Origin: Chitinophaga pinensis
GTDB lineage: Bacteria; Bacteroidota; Bacteroidia; UBA4408
Reading direction: 5' to 3'
Length of the DNA: 64,000 bases
Assembly: GCA_945861665.1 (NCBI GenBank)
Contig: CAMAVS010000001.1
Span: 210,403-274,402, forward strand
Shown: in pieces, positions 1 to 7,661 of the stretch
How positions within the stretch are numbered: position 1 is the first letter of the stretch
How the letters are laid out: each line of letters begins with the position of its first letter
Notes under the pieces: model-generated
The model's input: the letters and a program-made list of their open reading frames with translations, nothing else
Database searches by the model: none
Told to the model about the DNA's origin: nothing
Made by a program: the position numbers and the translations under genes

Positions 1-570
1 TCAGTATCCCCTCCCCTTTCTGGCGATGTAAAAATTAGTCAATATACACCTAGTATATATCCTTGGACAGCAAACAACTATTTTGGAGGAGTTAATATTC
101 CCTTGCAAGCTACCGCTTTTAATGGATGGGTATTCGACCATTGGGAAAGAAACATACATCCATTATTACCTGACACATTAACAACAATTGTAAAAGTTAA
201 TTTAAATACAAGCAGCGACACCATCATAGCATTCTTCAAAAAAATTGATGAACCATTGGATACTATCCTAGCGAAACCTCCTATAGATTCAAATTTTGTT
301 TTAAGCTATCCAAATATTTTCACACCCAATGGTGATGGACTAAACGATTTTTTTATGCCTATAAAAATTCAAAATGCCAAAACATTAGAAACTACAGTAT
401 TCAATCGTTATGGTTCGGCAGTATTTAAATTAAACGAGCTAAAAGCTTCTTGGGATGGGACTTATAACAAAAATGAATGTCCCGGTGGCGTATATTTTTA
501 TATCATAAATTACACCGATAATAAAGGACATGTGGGTGTATTTAAGGGGCACATTACCTTGCTAAGATAA
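1..570 (+). CDS. C-terminal part of a secreted protein with type B T9SS sorting domain
   Basis: The reading frame is open to the left edge, so only the last 189 residues are present and the true start lies outside the window. The first part reads like the short beta-rich module (a YPWTANNYFGG segment, then HWE) that often precedes the tail of CotH-kinase or lamin-tail surface proteins in Bacteroidota. The last 90 or so residues are a gliding motility-associated type B sorting domain: FTPNGDGLNDFF, then VFNRYG, WDGTY, GGVYFYII and a final GHITLLR. Such a domain directs export through the T9SS, usually with help from a PorP/SprF protein. The catalytic or binding part is not visible, so the function is unknown. 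The domain call is firm; the CotH-like context is an inference from a short stretch. Confidence 0.8.
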   Translation, partial: SVSPPLSGDVKISQYTPSIYPWTANNYFGGVNIPLQATAFNGWVFDHWERNIHPLLPDTLTTIVKVNLNTSSDTIIAFFKKIDEPLDTILAKPPIDSNFVLSYPNIFTPNGDGLNDFFMPIKIQNAKTLETTVFNRYGSAVFKLNELKASWDGTYNKNECPGGVYFYIINYTDNKGHVGVFKGHITLLR

Positions 571-651
571 ATGCTAATTAAAGGATCGCAATTACCAACT
601 GAACAGTACATTGGGAAGGTGCTAAAAAGATAAAGTAAAATTTGACCTACC

Positions 652-1383
652 TTAAACAAAAAAGAAATTTTGTGTTGTGTGAACATTCTTATCATAACTA
701 AGCAAAGATTTGCCCACAAGTACTTTTATTGAATAACCCAACTCCTGTAAAAGTTCAAAACATTTTTGCCTGTTCTTATTTTCCCACAACTCAATGTAAA
801 TAATGGGTTTGTTAGTTTGCAATAGCTGTCTTGCGCCATCTAGTACAAAGTACTCGTAATTCTCTACATCAATTTTTATTGCCATAATGGGCAGTGGTGT
901 GTGTTTTATTTCCAAAATATCATCCAATCGCTTTACCGAAACTGTAAACTTATCACCTTTATTGTGTTCCGAAATACTACTGTGTACTACGTGACTTAAC
1001 CCCTGCATTTTTACATTATTCTCCACCGGCATTACCATTTCAATGGTGCCTGTTTCATTGCCCAATGCAGTATCAAAAACAGTAACATTAGGAATGTTAA
1101 AATAGGCTAGTGTACTTTTTAAAACAACTAAATTATTTGGGATCGGCTCAAAAGCAAACACCTTTACCTTATCCAACTTTTTTGCAGCTATTACACTCAT
1201 TACGCCAATGTTTGCACCTATATCCAACAACACCCCTTGATTTGGCAACATACTTATAAAATGCAAAAATGCATTCTCATTTTTATCCCATTTCAAAGTA
1301 TACACTTTAAACACCGAAAAAACAGTGAGATAACGCTTAAATCCAAGTAAGCGCTGAAGAAAATATTTTATTACATTTTTCAT
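652..1383 (-). CDS. FkbM family SAM-dependent methyltransferase
   Basis: A 243-residue protein with the FkbM fold. The SAM-binding motif LLDIGANIGVMS is near residue 50, followed by an acidic strand end (FAFEPIPNN), and IKIDVENYEYFVLDGA in the second half is typical of the family. FkbM enzymes O-methylate sugars or other small molecules; the substrate here cannot be told. An ATG eight codons upstream (1407) is possible, but a TAnnTTTG promoter element lies at 1396-1403, inside that longer frame, so the ATG at 1383 is preferred. It is divergent from efp and stands alone; the nearest polysaccharide genes are 40 kb away. The family call is firm, the substrate unknown. Confidence 0.85.
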   Translation of the reverse strand: MKNVIKYFLQRLLGFKRYLTVFSVFKVYTLKWDKNENAFLHFISMLPNQGVLLDIGANIGVMSVIAAKKLDKVKVFAFEPIPNNLVVLKSTLAYFNIPNVTVFDTALGNETGTIEMVMPVENNVKMQGLSHVVHSSISEHNKGDKFTVSVKRLDDILEIKHTPLPIMAIKIDVENYEYFVLDGARQLLQTNKPIIYIELWENKNRQKCFELLQELGYSIKVLVGKSLLSYDKNVHTTQNFFFV

Positions 1384-1395
1384 ATAAAGCGACTG

Positions 1396-1430
1396 CAAAA
1401 ATAGCATAAATTGTGAATTTGCTTTTCAAA
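1396..1430 (-). promoter_or_regulatory. Bacteroidota-type promoter for the FkbM gene
   Basis: On the reverse strand TATTTTTG (1403 to 1396) fits the -7 consensus TAnnTTTG. A TTTG (1430 to 1427) lies 23 nt upstream, slightly beyond the usual 19-21. The element ends 12 nt before the ATG at 1383. It overlaps the divergent efp promoter. Confidence 0.5.
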
Positions 1431-1448
1431 GCAATCGTCTTATCTTTG
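1418..1448 (+). promoter_or_regulatory. Bacteroidota-type promoter for efp
   Basis: TTTG at 1418-1421, a 19-nt spacer, then TATCTTTG at 1441-1448. This is a full match to the TTTG / TAnnTTTG consensus recognised by the Bacteroidota primary sigma factor. Predicted transcription start is near 1452, giving an efp leader of about 38 nt. Confidence 0.7.
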
Positions 1449-1489
1449 TATTTCTATTCATAAAAGCAAATAAATTTATACACGATACA

Positions 1490-2050
1490 ATGGCAAACAC
1501 AGGCGATATTAACGTAGGTTCATACATTCGATTTAATGGCGACCTATGTCAAATTACCGAATACCAGCACAGAACACCGGGAAACTTGAGAGCATTTTAC
1601 CAAGCAAAAATGAGAAACTTAAAAAGCGGAAAATCGGTTGAATACCGTTTCCGTTCGGGCGAAGAAGTGACTATCATTCGGGTTGATTTTAAAGAACTGC
1701 AATTCATTTATGCCGAAGGCGACAATATGGTTTGTATGGACAATGAAACATTTGAGCAATTTTATATAGAAGGAACTATGTTTGGTAACGGCTTAAAATT
1801 TATGAAAGAAGCAATGACGGTAAAAGTTGCATTTGAAGGCGACAACCCCATTAGTGCTGACCCACCAACGTTTGTTGAGTTAGAAATAACCTATACCGAA
1901 CCTGGGGTGAAGGGTGATACAGCAACCAACACATTAAAATCGGCAACACTCGAAACAGGCGCTACCATAAATGTTCCCTTGTTCTGTAACCAAGGTGAAA
2001 AAATAAAAATAGACACACGCACCAGCAGCTACGTTGAAAGAGTAAAATAA
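1490..2050 (+). CDS. efp: Translation elongation factor P
   Basis: A 186-residue EF-P with all three domains. The C-terminal signature region is intact (FVELEITYTEPGVKGDTATNT, TGA.INVPLF, GEKIKIDTRTSSYVERVK). EF-P binds the ribosome between the P and E sites and relieves stalling at polyproline. The tip loop of domain I reads PGNLRAF at residues 30-36. Aligned with the E. coli loop PGKGQAF, the residue at the position of modified Lys34 is Asn32, and an Arg sits two residues later. The protein therefore cannot be beta-lysylated, hydroxylated or rhamnosylated there in the known ways. It has its own promoter and terminator, so it is monocistronic. Identity is essentially certain. Confidence 0.97.
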   Translation: MANTGDINVGSYIRFNGDLCQITEYQHRTPGNLRAFYQAKMRNLKSGKSVEYRFRSGEEVTIIRVDFKELQFIYAEGDNMVCMDNETFEQFYIEGTMFGNGLKFMKEAMTVKVAFEGDNPISADPPTFVELEITYTEPGVKGDTATNTLKSATLETGATINVPLFCNQGEKIKIDTRTSSYVERVK

Positions 2051-2057
2051 AAAAATT

Positions 2058-2091
2058 ACAAAAAAACCACCATAAAAAAGGGTTTTTTTGT
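2058..2091 (+). terminator. Rho-independent terminator of efp
   Basis: A perfect 11-bp stem: ACAAAAAAACC at 2058-2068 pairs with GGTTTTTTTGT at 2081-2091 across a 12-nt loop. It begins 8 nt after the efp stop codon. The stem has only three or four GC pairs, but the T-rich 3' arm serves as the U-tract. Confidence 0.65.
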
Positions 2092-2103
2092 TTAAAATAG
2101 GAT

Positions 2104-2553
2104 ATGGTACTTGATAAAATTGAAAATGCCGACCAATACAAATCATTGGGACCCCGAATATCAAAAGCCTTGGAATATATGAAAGTTACAGACCTTTCTC
2201 ACATAGAACCCGGTAAATACGAAATAGAAGGAAATGATATTTTTGTACTTGTACAAGATTATGAAACAAAAAATCGCTTAGAATGCAAACTAGAATCGCA
2301 CCGAAAACACATCGACATACAATATCTTTTAAAAGGAAATGAATTTGTTGGGCACACTATGCTAAACAATCAAACGCCTTTTAAGGAATACAGCTCGGAG
2401 GACGATTACATGTTATTCAATGAAGAGGCCTCATTCTTTGAATTAAAACCAGGGGTGTTTGCTATTTTTTATCCAAGTGATTTACATATGCCGAGTGTAT
2501 TTGAAAAACAGCCTGAAAAGGTTAGGAAAATTGTGATTAAAATTAAAATTTAA
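2104..2553 (+). CDS. YhcH/YjgK/YiaL family (DUF386) protein
   Basis: A 149-residue cupin-like protein of the YhcH/YjgK/YiaL family, whose E. coli members are tied to sialic acid or sugar catabolism. Recognisable features are the N-terminal MVLDKIENADQYKSLGP, the ESHRKHIDIQYLLKG stretch with conserved histidines near residues 79-84, and PSDLHMPSV near residue 130, where a metal-binding His is expected. Length is usual for the family. It starts 12 nt after the efp terminator and probably has its own transcription start. No sugar catabolic gene is adjacent, so a precise role is not inferred. Confidence 0.88.
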   Translation: MVLDKIENADQYKSLGPRISKALEYMKVTDLSHIEPGKYEIEGNDIFVLVQDYETKNRLECKLESHRKHIDIQYLLKGNEFVGHTMLNNQTPFKEYSSEDDYMLFNEEASFFELKPGVFAIFYPSDLHMPSVFEKQPEKVRKIVIKIKI

Positions 2554-2597
2554 ACGAACTGATTACTATAAACAATGATCGTTTATGGATTTGGCTT

Positions 2598-3236
2598 TCA
2601 AAAACGTCCTTTCAAAAAAGCATAAATTACGGGCAATACCGAAACCCCAATGATTCCGAGAACAACTAATTCAAAATGATCTTTTACCCATTGATTGCTT
2701 CCAAAATAATAACCTGACAAAGTAAGTAAGGATACCCAAACAATTCCGCCCACTATACAGAAGCTAATATACCGCTTGTACTCCATCGCCCCGACTCCAG
2801 CAACAAAAGGAGCGAAGGTTCTAATAATGGGTATAAAGCGAGCCATAATAATAGTTTTTCCTCCGTGCTTTTCATAGTATGCATGAGTTCTATCGAGGTA
2901 CTCTTTTCGAAGTATTTTTTTAAAACCTTTCATTTCAAAAAGTCGTGGTCCAATATATTTCCCAACAAAATAATTTACATTATCTCCTAAAATAGCAGAT
3001 ACAAACAACAATGGAATAAGCACCCACACATTTAGTATTGCTGTTTTTGCTATAATAGCTCCTGCAGCGAACAGCAAAGAATCACCCGGTAAAAAAGGTG
3101 TTGCTACCAAGCCCGTTTCACAAAAAACAATAAGACACAGAATAAAATAAGTCGACAATTGATACTCTGCCATCAAGAACTCTAAATGCTTGTCGATATG
3201 CAACACAAAATCCAACAAGCTGTGCAACCACTCCAT
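2598..3236 (-). CDS. DedA family membrane protein
   Basis: A 212-residue inner-membrane protein of the DedA/SNARE-associated family. It shows the family hallmarks: FCETGLVATPFLPGDSLLF near residues 38-56, GDNVNYFVGKYIG near 84-96, and the ARFIPIIRTFAPFVAGVGAM stretch with the conserved Arg and Pro residues near 132-151. DedA proteins are linked to undecaprenyl-phosphate or other lipid translocation and to proton-motive-force homeostasis. It is the last gene of the reverse-strand run that starts at 5762, 12 nt downstream of the rhodanese gene. Confidence 0.92.
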   Translation of the reverse strand: MEWLHSLLDFVLHIDKHLEFLMAEYQLSTYFILCLIVFCETGLVATPFLPGDSLLFAAGAIIAKTAILNVWVLIPLLFVSAILGDNVNYFVGKYIGPRLFEMKGFKKILRKEYLDRTHAYYEKHGGKTIIMARFIPIIRTFAPFVAGVGAMEYKRYISFCIVGGIVWVSLLTLSGYYFGSNQWVKDHFELVVLGIIGVSVLPVIYAFLKGRF

Positions 3237-3248
3237 AAATAAAATTAG

Positions 3249-3569
3249 TTAGTATTTAGGTATTGAAATATCTACCTCATCAGAATAAGCCAGTATCCCA
3301 CCTCTTAAGTTGTATAAGTTTGTAAAACCATGTTGTTGTTCAAGTGCCATAATAACCCCTGCCGAACGTTTTCCGCTGCGGCAATGAATAACAACTGTTT
3401 TATCGCGTGAAATTTCAAAAATGTGATCCATTATTTCCCCCATTGGAATAAGAGTGCCACCAATTTGAGCAATATCAAATTCGTATTGTTCGCGAACATC
3501 TATTAGTTGAAAATCTTCTTTGTTATTAAACTTTTGTTTTAATTCTATAACTGTTATTTCTTTCATCAT
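3249..3569 (-). CDS. Single-domain rhodanese-like sulfurtransferase
   Basis: A 106-residue protein made of one rhodanese domain. LIDVREQYEFDIAQIGG is the N-terminal CH2A-type motif, and the active-site loop is HCRSGKRS with the nucleophilic Cys near residue 64. Such proteins carry a persulfide sulfur. The ATG overlaps the TAA stop of comA by one base, so the two are probably translationally coupled; a second ATG directly follows. Pairing with a ComA-like enzyme suggests a sulfur-handling unit, but that is inference. Confidence 0.92.
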   Translation of the reverse strand: MMKEITVIELKQKFNNKEDFQLIDVREQYEFDIAQIGGTLIPMGEIMDHIFEISRDKTVVIHCRSGKRSAGVIMALEQQHGFTNLYNLRGGILAYSDEVDISIPKY

Positions 3570-4342
3570 TATTTTTTTAATTCCTTTGGCAAAAAGTTAT
3601 AAAAAGTATCTGCACGTAAACCTAGTCGCAATGTTTCGAGCGGAATTACATCAAAAGGTGCAATGTTTCCTAAATTAACATTGGCACCCAAATAATTTAC
3701 AAACCAAGCTTGCTGTGCTTTTATTGGTGCTTCCCATAGAATATCATCTTGCTTAACTTTTGCAATTATCTTATCAATTAACAATGTATGTGTTTTGCCG
3801 TTTGCGTGATAAATACCAACATTTCCTGATTCACGCGCCTCTGCAATCACCTTCCACGAACCAGCCTCCAACTCCTTCTTCATCATTGAGGTCCATTTAG
3901 TGGGATGAATAATAAAACCTTCCTCTTTCGAACCCACTTCAGATAAAACAGTATATTTTTTTGAAAGTTTTTGAATGTACTCGCACTTATCATCGTGCTT
4001 CATATCCATACAACCGTCAGATACTTCAGCCGTAGTAAGTTTTAATTTATCCAAAAGCTTGCAATAATCGTCAAACATGTTGCGAACAATAAAGGCCTCG
4101 AACAAGGTCCCTCCCAAATACACTTTAAAACCAGCTTCATGATACAAATTAATTTTACTCTTTAAATTAGGAGTGACGTACGATGTGCCAAAACCAAGTT
4201 TTACTATATCTGTCAAATGAGCACTTGCATCAATAAAATTTTCAGCTTCCGTTAAACTTAAGCCCTTATCCATCATCATTGTAAGCCCCTTTTCTCTCGG
4301 TTTAATAGGCCTCTCAGGAATATTCGGTAAATTATAATTCAT
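3569..4342 (-). CDS. comA: Phosphosulfolactate synthase family protein (ComA-like)
   Basis: A 257-residue TIM-barrel protein of the ComA family, which adds sulfite to phosphoenolpyruvate to give phosphosulfolactate. Family motifs are visible in order: KLGFGTS near residue 48, YLGGTLFEAF near 75, AEVSDGCMDM near 105, SEVGSKEE near 134, VIAEARESGNVGIY near 164. In methanogens this is the first step towards coenzyme M; in bacteria sulfolactate can serve spores or sulfonate metabolism. No comB or comC homologue lies nearby. Many Bacteroidota make sulfonolipids from cysteate, so a sulfonate precursor role is possible but unproven. It is coupled to the rhodanese gene. Confidence 0.85.
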   Translation of the reverse strand: MNYNLPNIPERPIKPREKGLTMMMDKGLSLTEAENFIDASAHLTDIVKLGFGTSYVTPNLKSKINLYHEAGFKVYLGGTLFEAFIVRNMFDDYCKLLDKLKLTTAEVSDGCMDMKHDDKCEYIQKLSKKYTVLSEVGSKEEGFIIHPTKWTSMMKKELEAGSWKVIAEARESGNVGIYHANGKTHTLLIDKIIAKVKQDDILWEAPIKAQQAWFVNYLGANVNLGNIAPFDVIPLETLRLGLRADTFYNFLPKELKK

Positions 4343-4352
4343 AATCTAAAAA

Positions 4353-5762
4353 TTATTTTCTATACTGCTCAATCAGTGTGTTAATAAATGTATTTTCTTT
4401 TAATGATGACGATAACTCATAGATAATTTCGTGTTTTGAGAAATCTAATCCTAATGCCTTTTCCATATATTCTGAGGCTTCCTGATTTTTTCCTTCTAAA
4501 TACTTCAAGCCCGCCATTTGATAATATAACTCAACAGCATCGGGAACGTATTTTATGCTTTCAGCAATTGTTACTATTGCTAATTGAATGTTTCCTTGAC
4601 TGTACAACATCTGCGATAATTCAAGCCAAACCTCAATGTTTGTTGGATCCATCTCAACACCTTTTCTATAAGAATCTTCGGCTTCATCGTAAAAACCTAA
4701 TTTCTGTTGTATGTCGCCCAAAATATATAAATAATCAGCATTACTACTTTCCAATTCAATACCCTTTTTTATGTAGTGAACAGCTTCTATAGTCCTTTCT
4801 AAACAATCCAACACAACACCTACACCTATCCACCCATCGGCAAGTTCAGCATCGGTTTTTATGGCTCTATTGTAATTAATTAGTGCATCCTCGTACTTCT
4901 CCATCTTTTCAAAACATTCACCAATGTAATAATAGGTAACCGCATCTGCTGATTCAAATTCAAAGGTTTTACGATAAGTTTCAATGGCCTCATTAAACAA
5001 GCCAATATTTGCCAAAGAATTTCCCTTGTTAAAATAGGCTGAACTAAACTCATCCTGTATTACTATAGCATAATCATAGGCATCAATTGCTTTTTGAAAA
5101 TCACCACTTTTATTATATGCTATGCCCAAATTATACCAAGCCGAATGTGAATAAGGATGGTCGTTCAAAAACCCATTATAAAACTCAATACTCTCTTTAA
5201 TATTGCCATCGGCATCAAAACAAAAGGCAAGCTCAAACAAAGCATATTCATTTTCGTGATTTTCTTCCAATGCACGTTTTAAATAATGAATGGCTTTCTT
5301 GTAATCGTTTTTATTTTCATACTCAAAAGCAATGTTCATATACACCTCATCCTTGTCATCAGTAATTTCAAGTGCTAAATGATAACTCTCAATCGCTTTA
5401 TCATACTCGTGCATCTGACTATAAATGCCTCCCCTTGTTAAAAATAATTCCGGGTTACTCGGTTCCATCAACTCTGCTTTGGAAATAGACTCCATAGCTT
5501 TGTGTATATTGTTTAAAGAACCATATAATTGTGCTTGGCGAATTAAAAAAACAACTGAATAAGGATGCTGGCCAATTGCCAATATGCAAACTTGTAATGC
5601 TTTTGTTATATTCCTTTTTTCATCAATATAACAATTAATCAATTCTTCGAATTCATATACATCAAAAAAATATTGCTCATTTTGCTTCAGCATTAATTCA
5701 TACTTATCCAGCAAAATTTTTACATCCTTCTCACTACCATAATCATCATTTTCGTCTCTCAT
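4353..5762 (-). CDS. Tetratricopeptide repeat protein
   Basis: A 469-residue protein composed almost entirely of TPR motifs, about twelve 34-residue units from residue 40 to 440 (for example AWYNLGIAYNKSGDFQKAID and AYFNKGNSLANIGLFNEAIE). There is no signal peptide, so it is probably a cytoplasmic scaffold. It is the first gene of a reverse-strand operon, 10 nt ahead of comA. TPR proteins bind partner proteins; the partner is not evident. Confidence 0.9.
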   Translation of the reverse strand: MRDENDDYGSEKDVKILLDKYELMLKQNEQYFFDVYEFEELINCYIDEKRNITKALQVCILAIGQHPYSVVFLIRQAQLYGSLNNIHKAMESISKAELMEPSNPELFLTRGGIYSQMHEYDKAIESYHLALEITDDKDEVYMNIAFEYENKNDYKKAIHYLKRALEENHENEYALFELAFCFDADGNIKESIEFYNGFLNDHPYSHSAWYNLGIAYNKSGDFQKAIDAYDYAIVIQDEFSSAYFNKGNSLANIGLFNEAIETYRKTFEFESADAVTYYYIGECFEKMEKYEDALINYNRAIKTDAELADGWIGVGVVLDCLERTIEAVHYIKKGIELESSNADYLYILGDIQQKLGFYDEAEDSYRKGVEMDPTNIEVWLELSQMLYSQGNIQLAIVTIAESIKYVPDAVELYYQMAGLKYLEGKNQEASEYMEKALGLDFSKHEIIYELSSSLKENTFINTLIEQYRK

Positions 5763-5785
5763 ATAATATCAAAAATAAGAACTTA

Positions 5786-5793
5786 CAAATGTA
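5786..5793 (-). promoter_or_regulatory. Candidate -7 promoter element of the TPR-comA operon
   Basis: On the reverse strand TACATTTG fits TAnnTTTG. A weaker CTTG lies about 18 nt upstream. A second match, TATTTTTG, lies closer to the gene at 5777 to 5770, so the start of transcription is ambiguous. Confidence 0.4.
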
Positions 5794-5841
5794 AGCTATT
5801 TAAAAATAGGGCAAGTACATTAAAAACACCTTTTTGCTTTT

Positions 5842-5865
5842 TTTTACACTTTTTTATGTGTAAAA
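5842..5865. promoter_or_regulatory. Perfect inverted repeat in a divergent intergenic region
   Basis: TTTTACAC at 5842-5849 and GTGTAAAA at 5858-5865 form a perfect 8-bp inverted repeat with an 8-nt T-rich spacer. It sits between the divergent TPR gene and the PKD-domain gene, 40 nt before the latter. An operator is the simplest reading; no regulator is nearby. Confidence 0.35.
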
Positions 5866-5905
5866 TTACATTATATATTAAATTTAAACTAAATTACATA
5901 CTTAA

Positions 5906-7657
5906 ATGCATATATCTAAACCATACAAAAAATGGTCTATTATATTCATTATTACTTTTACAACGATATTTTCATACAGTAGCAAAGCTCAAATATTTTG
6001 GTCAGAAGGATTCCAAAACAGTTGCGTTACAGGATGTTTAGAAACAGCTTATATTGGAGGACCCAATGGACCGTGGACACAAACTGCTACAGGACTTAAC
6101 GACCCGGAATCAAACAAATGGTTTATCAGCGGAAATGAATGCGGTAATTTACCTCCTGCCTGCGGATCGGTTTGTGGAGCTGTAGACCCTTCTTTGCATA
6201 TTGGGGCAGACGATGGTTTTGTTTTTGATAATGGAGCCGCCTATGATGCAGGAGGATTTTGTGGCGTGCTATTTTGTGTCACAACCAATATGAGGGCGGA
6301 ATCTCCAACCATAAACTGTTCAGGAAAAACAAATATTAATTTATATTTTAATTATATTGAAGGTGGTGATGGCGCTAATGACGATGCCTCAGTTTGCTAC
6401 TATGATGGAGCAACGTGGAGTTTATTATCCAATATGCCTAAAACTGTTTTATGCGGAAATGGTCAGGGAATGTGGACAGCTTTTTCAATACTATTACCTG
6501 TAAGTGCAAACAACAACCCAAATATAAAAATTGGATTTAACTGGACAAACAATGATGACGGTGTTGGTACCGACCCTTCTTTTGCAGTAGATGACATTGA
6601 TTTAAGTGTTCAAAATAACAACCCACTTCCACTTGCTGATTTTTCGTCTAGCGATACTGCCTTTTGCTCGGGAGTATGTATTAATTTTACAGACCTTAGC
6701 CAAAACTTACCTACTTCTTGGATTTGGACTTTTAACGGTGGGATGCCCAATACATCAAATGCTCCAAACCCTACCAATATTTGTTACAATACCCCTGGAA
6801 CATATACTGTTTCATTGACTGCAATCAATGCAAATGGATCTGATACGATGACAAAAATATTATTCATTACTGTAAACCCATGTATATCACCTACTTCAAA
6901 TTTTACAGCAAACGACACTAACATTTGCCTCGGTACTTGCATTCAATTTACTGACCAATCAATAGGTGCAAGTAGTTGGGCTTGGACCTTTACAGGAGGA
7001 AACCCTGCAACATCCAAAAACCAAAACCAATCAGTGTGTTATGATGCACCCGGAATATATACTGTTTCGTTAACAGTTACTAATAACTTGGGTAACAATA
7101 CAAAAACACGAAACGGATATATAACAGTAAATGCATTTCCAACACTTAGTTTCATAAGCACTGATATAACAATGGATGCAGAAGAATCAACAATCTTAAC
7201 AACAACAGGAAATGGAAACGGAAACTACCTTTGGTCACCCGCTTTGGGACTAAGTTGCACAGCCTGTCAGTCTCCAATAGCAACACCAACAAAAACGACA
7301 ACGTACACAGTTACTTATTCCGATGCAAACGATTGCAGCGTAGCTGATAGTGTAACTGTTACCATAATTGAAGATACGAACCCCTATGTAATATTTATTC
7401 CTTCGGCATTTTCACCAAACAGTGATGGGTATAACGATATACTTTTCGTTAGAGGAAAAGGAATAAAAAAATTTAATTTAGTGGTATACGACCGCAACGG
7501 GGAAAAGGTATTTGAAACCAGTGACCTTGCCGTAGGCTGGAATGGAACTTACAAAGGCAAACAATTAAACACCGCTATTTTTGTTTATTACCTCACCGGT
7601 GAATTTTTAAATACAAATAAAATTAATCAAAAAAGCGACATTACACTTACTAAATAA
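5906..7657 (+). CDS. Secreted PKD-domain protein with type B T9SS sorting domain
   Basis: A 583-residue exported protein. Residues 1-28 form a signal peptide ending SYSSKAQ. Residues 30-235 are a cysteine-rich beta-sandwich-like region. Two PKD domains follow (about 240-325 and 330-410, each with the W.WTF.GG and CY..PG.Y.VSL pattern). After a short linker, residues 495-583 form the gliding motility-associated type B sorting domain (FSPNSDGYND, VVYDRNGEKVF, GWNGTYKGK). It is probably a cell-surface adhesin or structural protein. Four nt separate it from the PorP/SprF gene, an arrangement typical of type B substrates and their outer-membrane partner. Confidence 0.9.
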   Translation: MHISKPYKKWSIIFIITFTTIFSYSSKAQIFWSEGFQNSCVTGCLETAYIGGPNGPWTQTATGLNDPESNKWFISGNECGNLPPACGSVCGAVDPSLHIGADDGFVFDNGAAYDAGGFCGVLFCVTTNMRAESPTINCSGKTNINLYFNYIEGGDGANDDASVCYYDGATWSLLSNMPKTVLCGNGQGMWTAFSILLPVSANNNPNIKIGFNWTNNDDGVGTDPSFAVDDIDLSVQNNNPLPLADFSSSDTAFCSGVCINFTDLSQNLPTSWIWTFNGGMPNTSNAPNPTNICYNTPGTYTVSLTAINANGSDTMTKILFITVNPCISPTSNFTANDTNICLGTCIQFTDQSIGASSWAWTFTGGNPATSKNQNQSVCYDAPGIYTVSLTVTNNLGNNTKTRNGYITVNAFPTLSFISTDITMDAEESTILTTTGNGNGNYLWSPALGLSCTACQSPIATPTKTTTYTVTYSDANDCSVADSVTVTIIEDTNPYVIFIPSAFSPNSDGYNDILFVRGKGIKKFNLVVYDRNGEKVFETSDLAVGWNGTYKGKQLNTAIFVYYLTGEFLNTNKINQKSDITLTK

Positions 7658-7661
7658 AACG

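Noticed and set aside
571-633. 20-codon frame following the first gene
   Set aside because: Too short, no start context and no conserved feature.
2568-2586. ATAAAC/GTTTAT hairpin between the YhcH-like and DedA genes
   Set aside because: Six pairs, mainly A-T, without a T-tract; not reported as a terminator.
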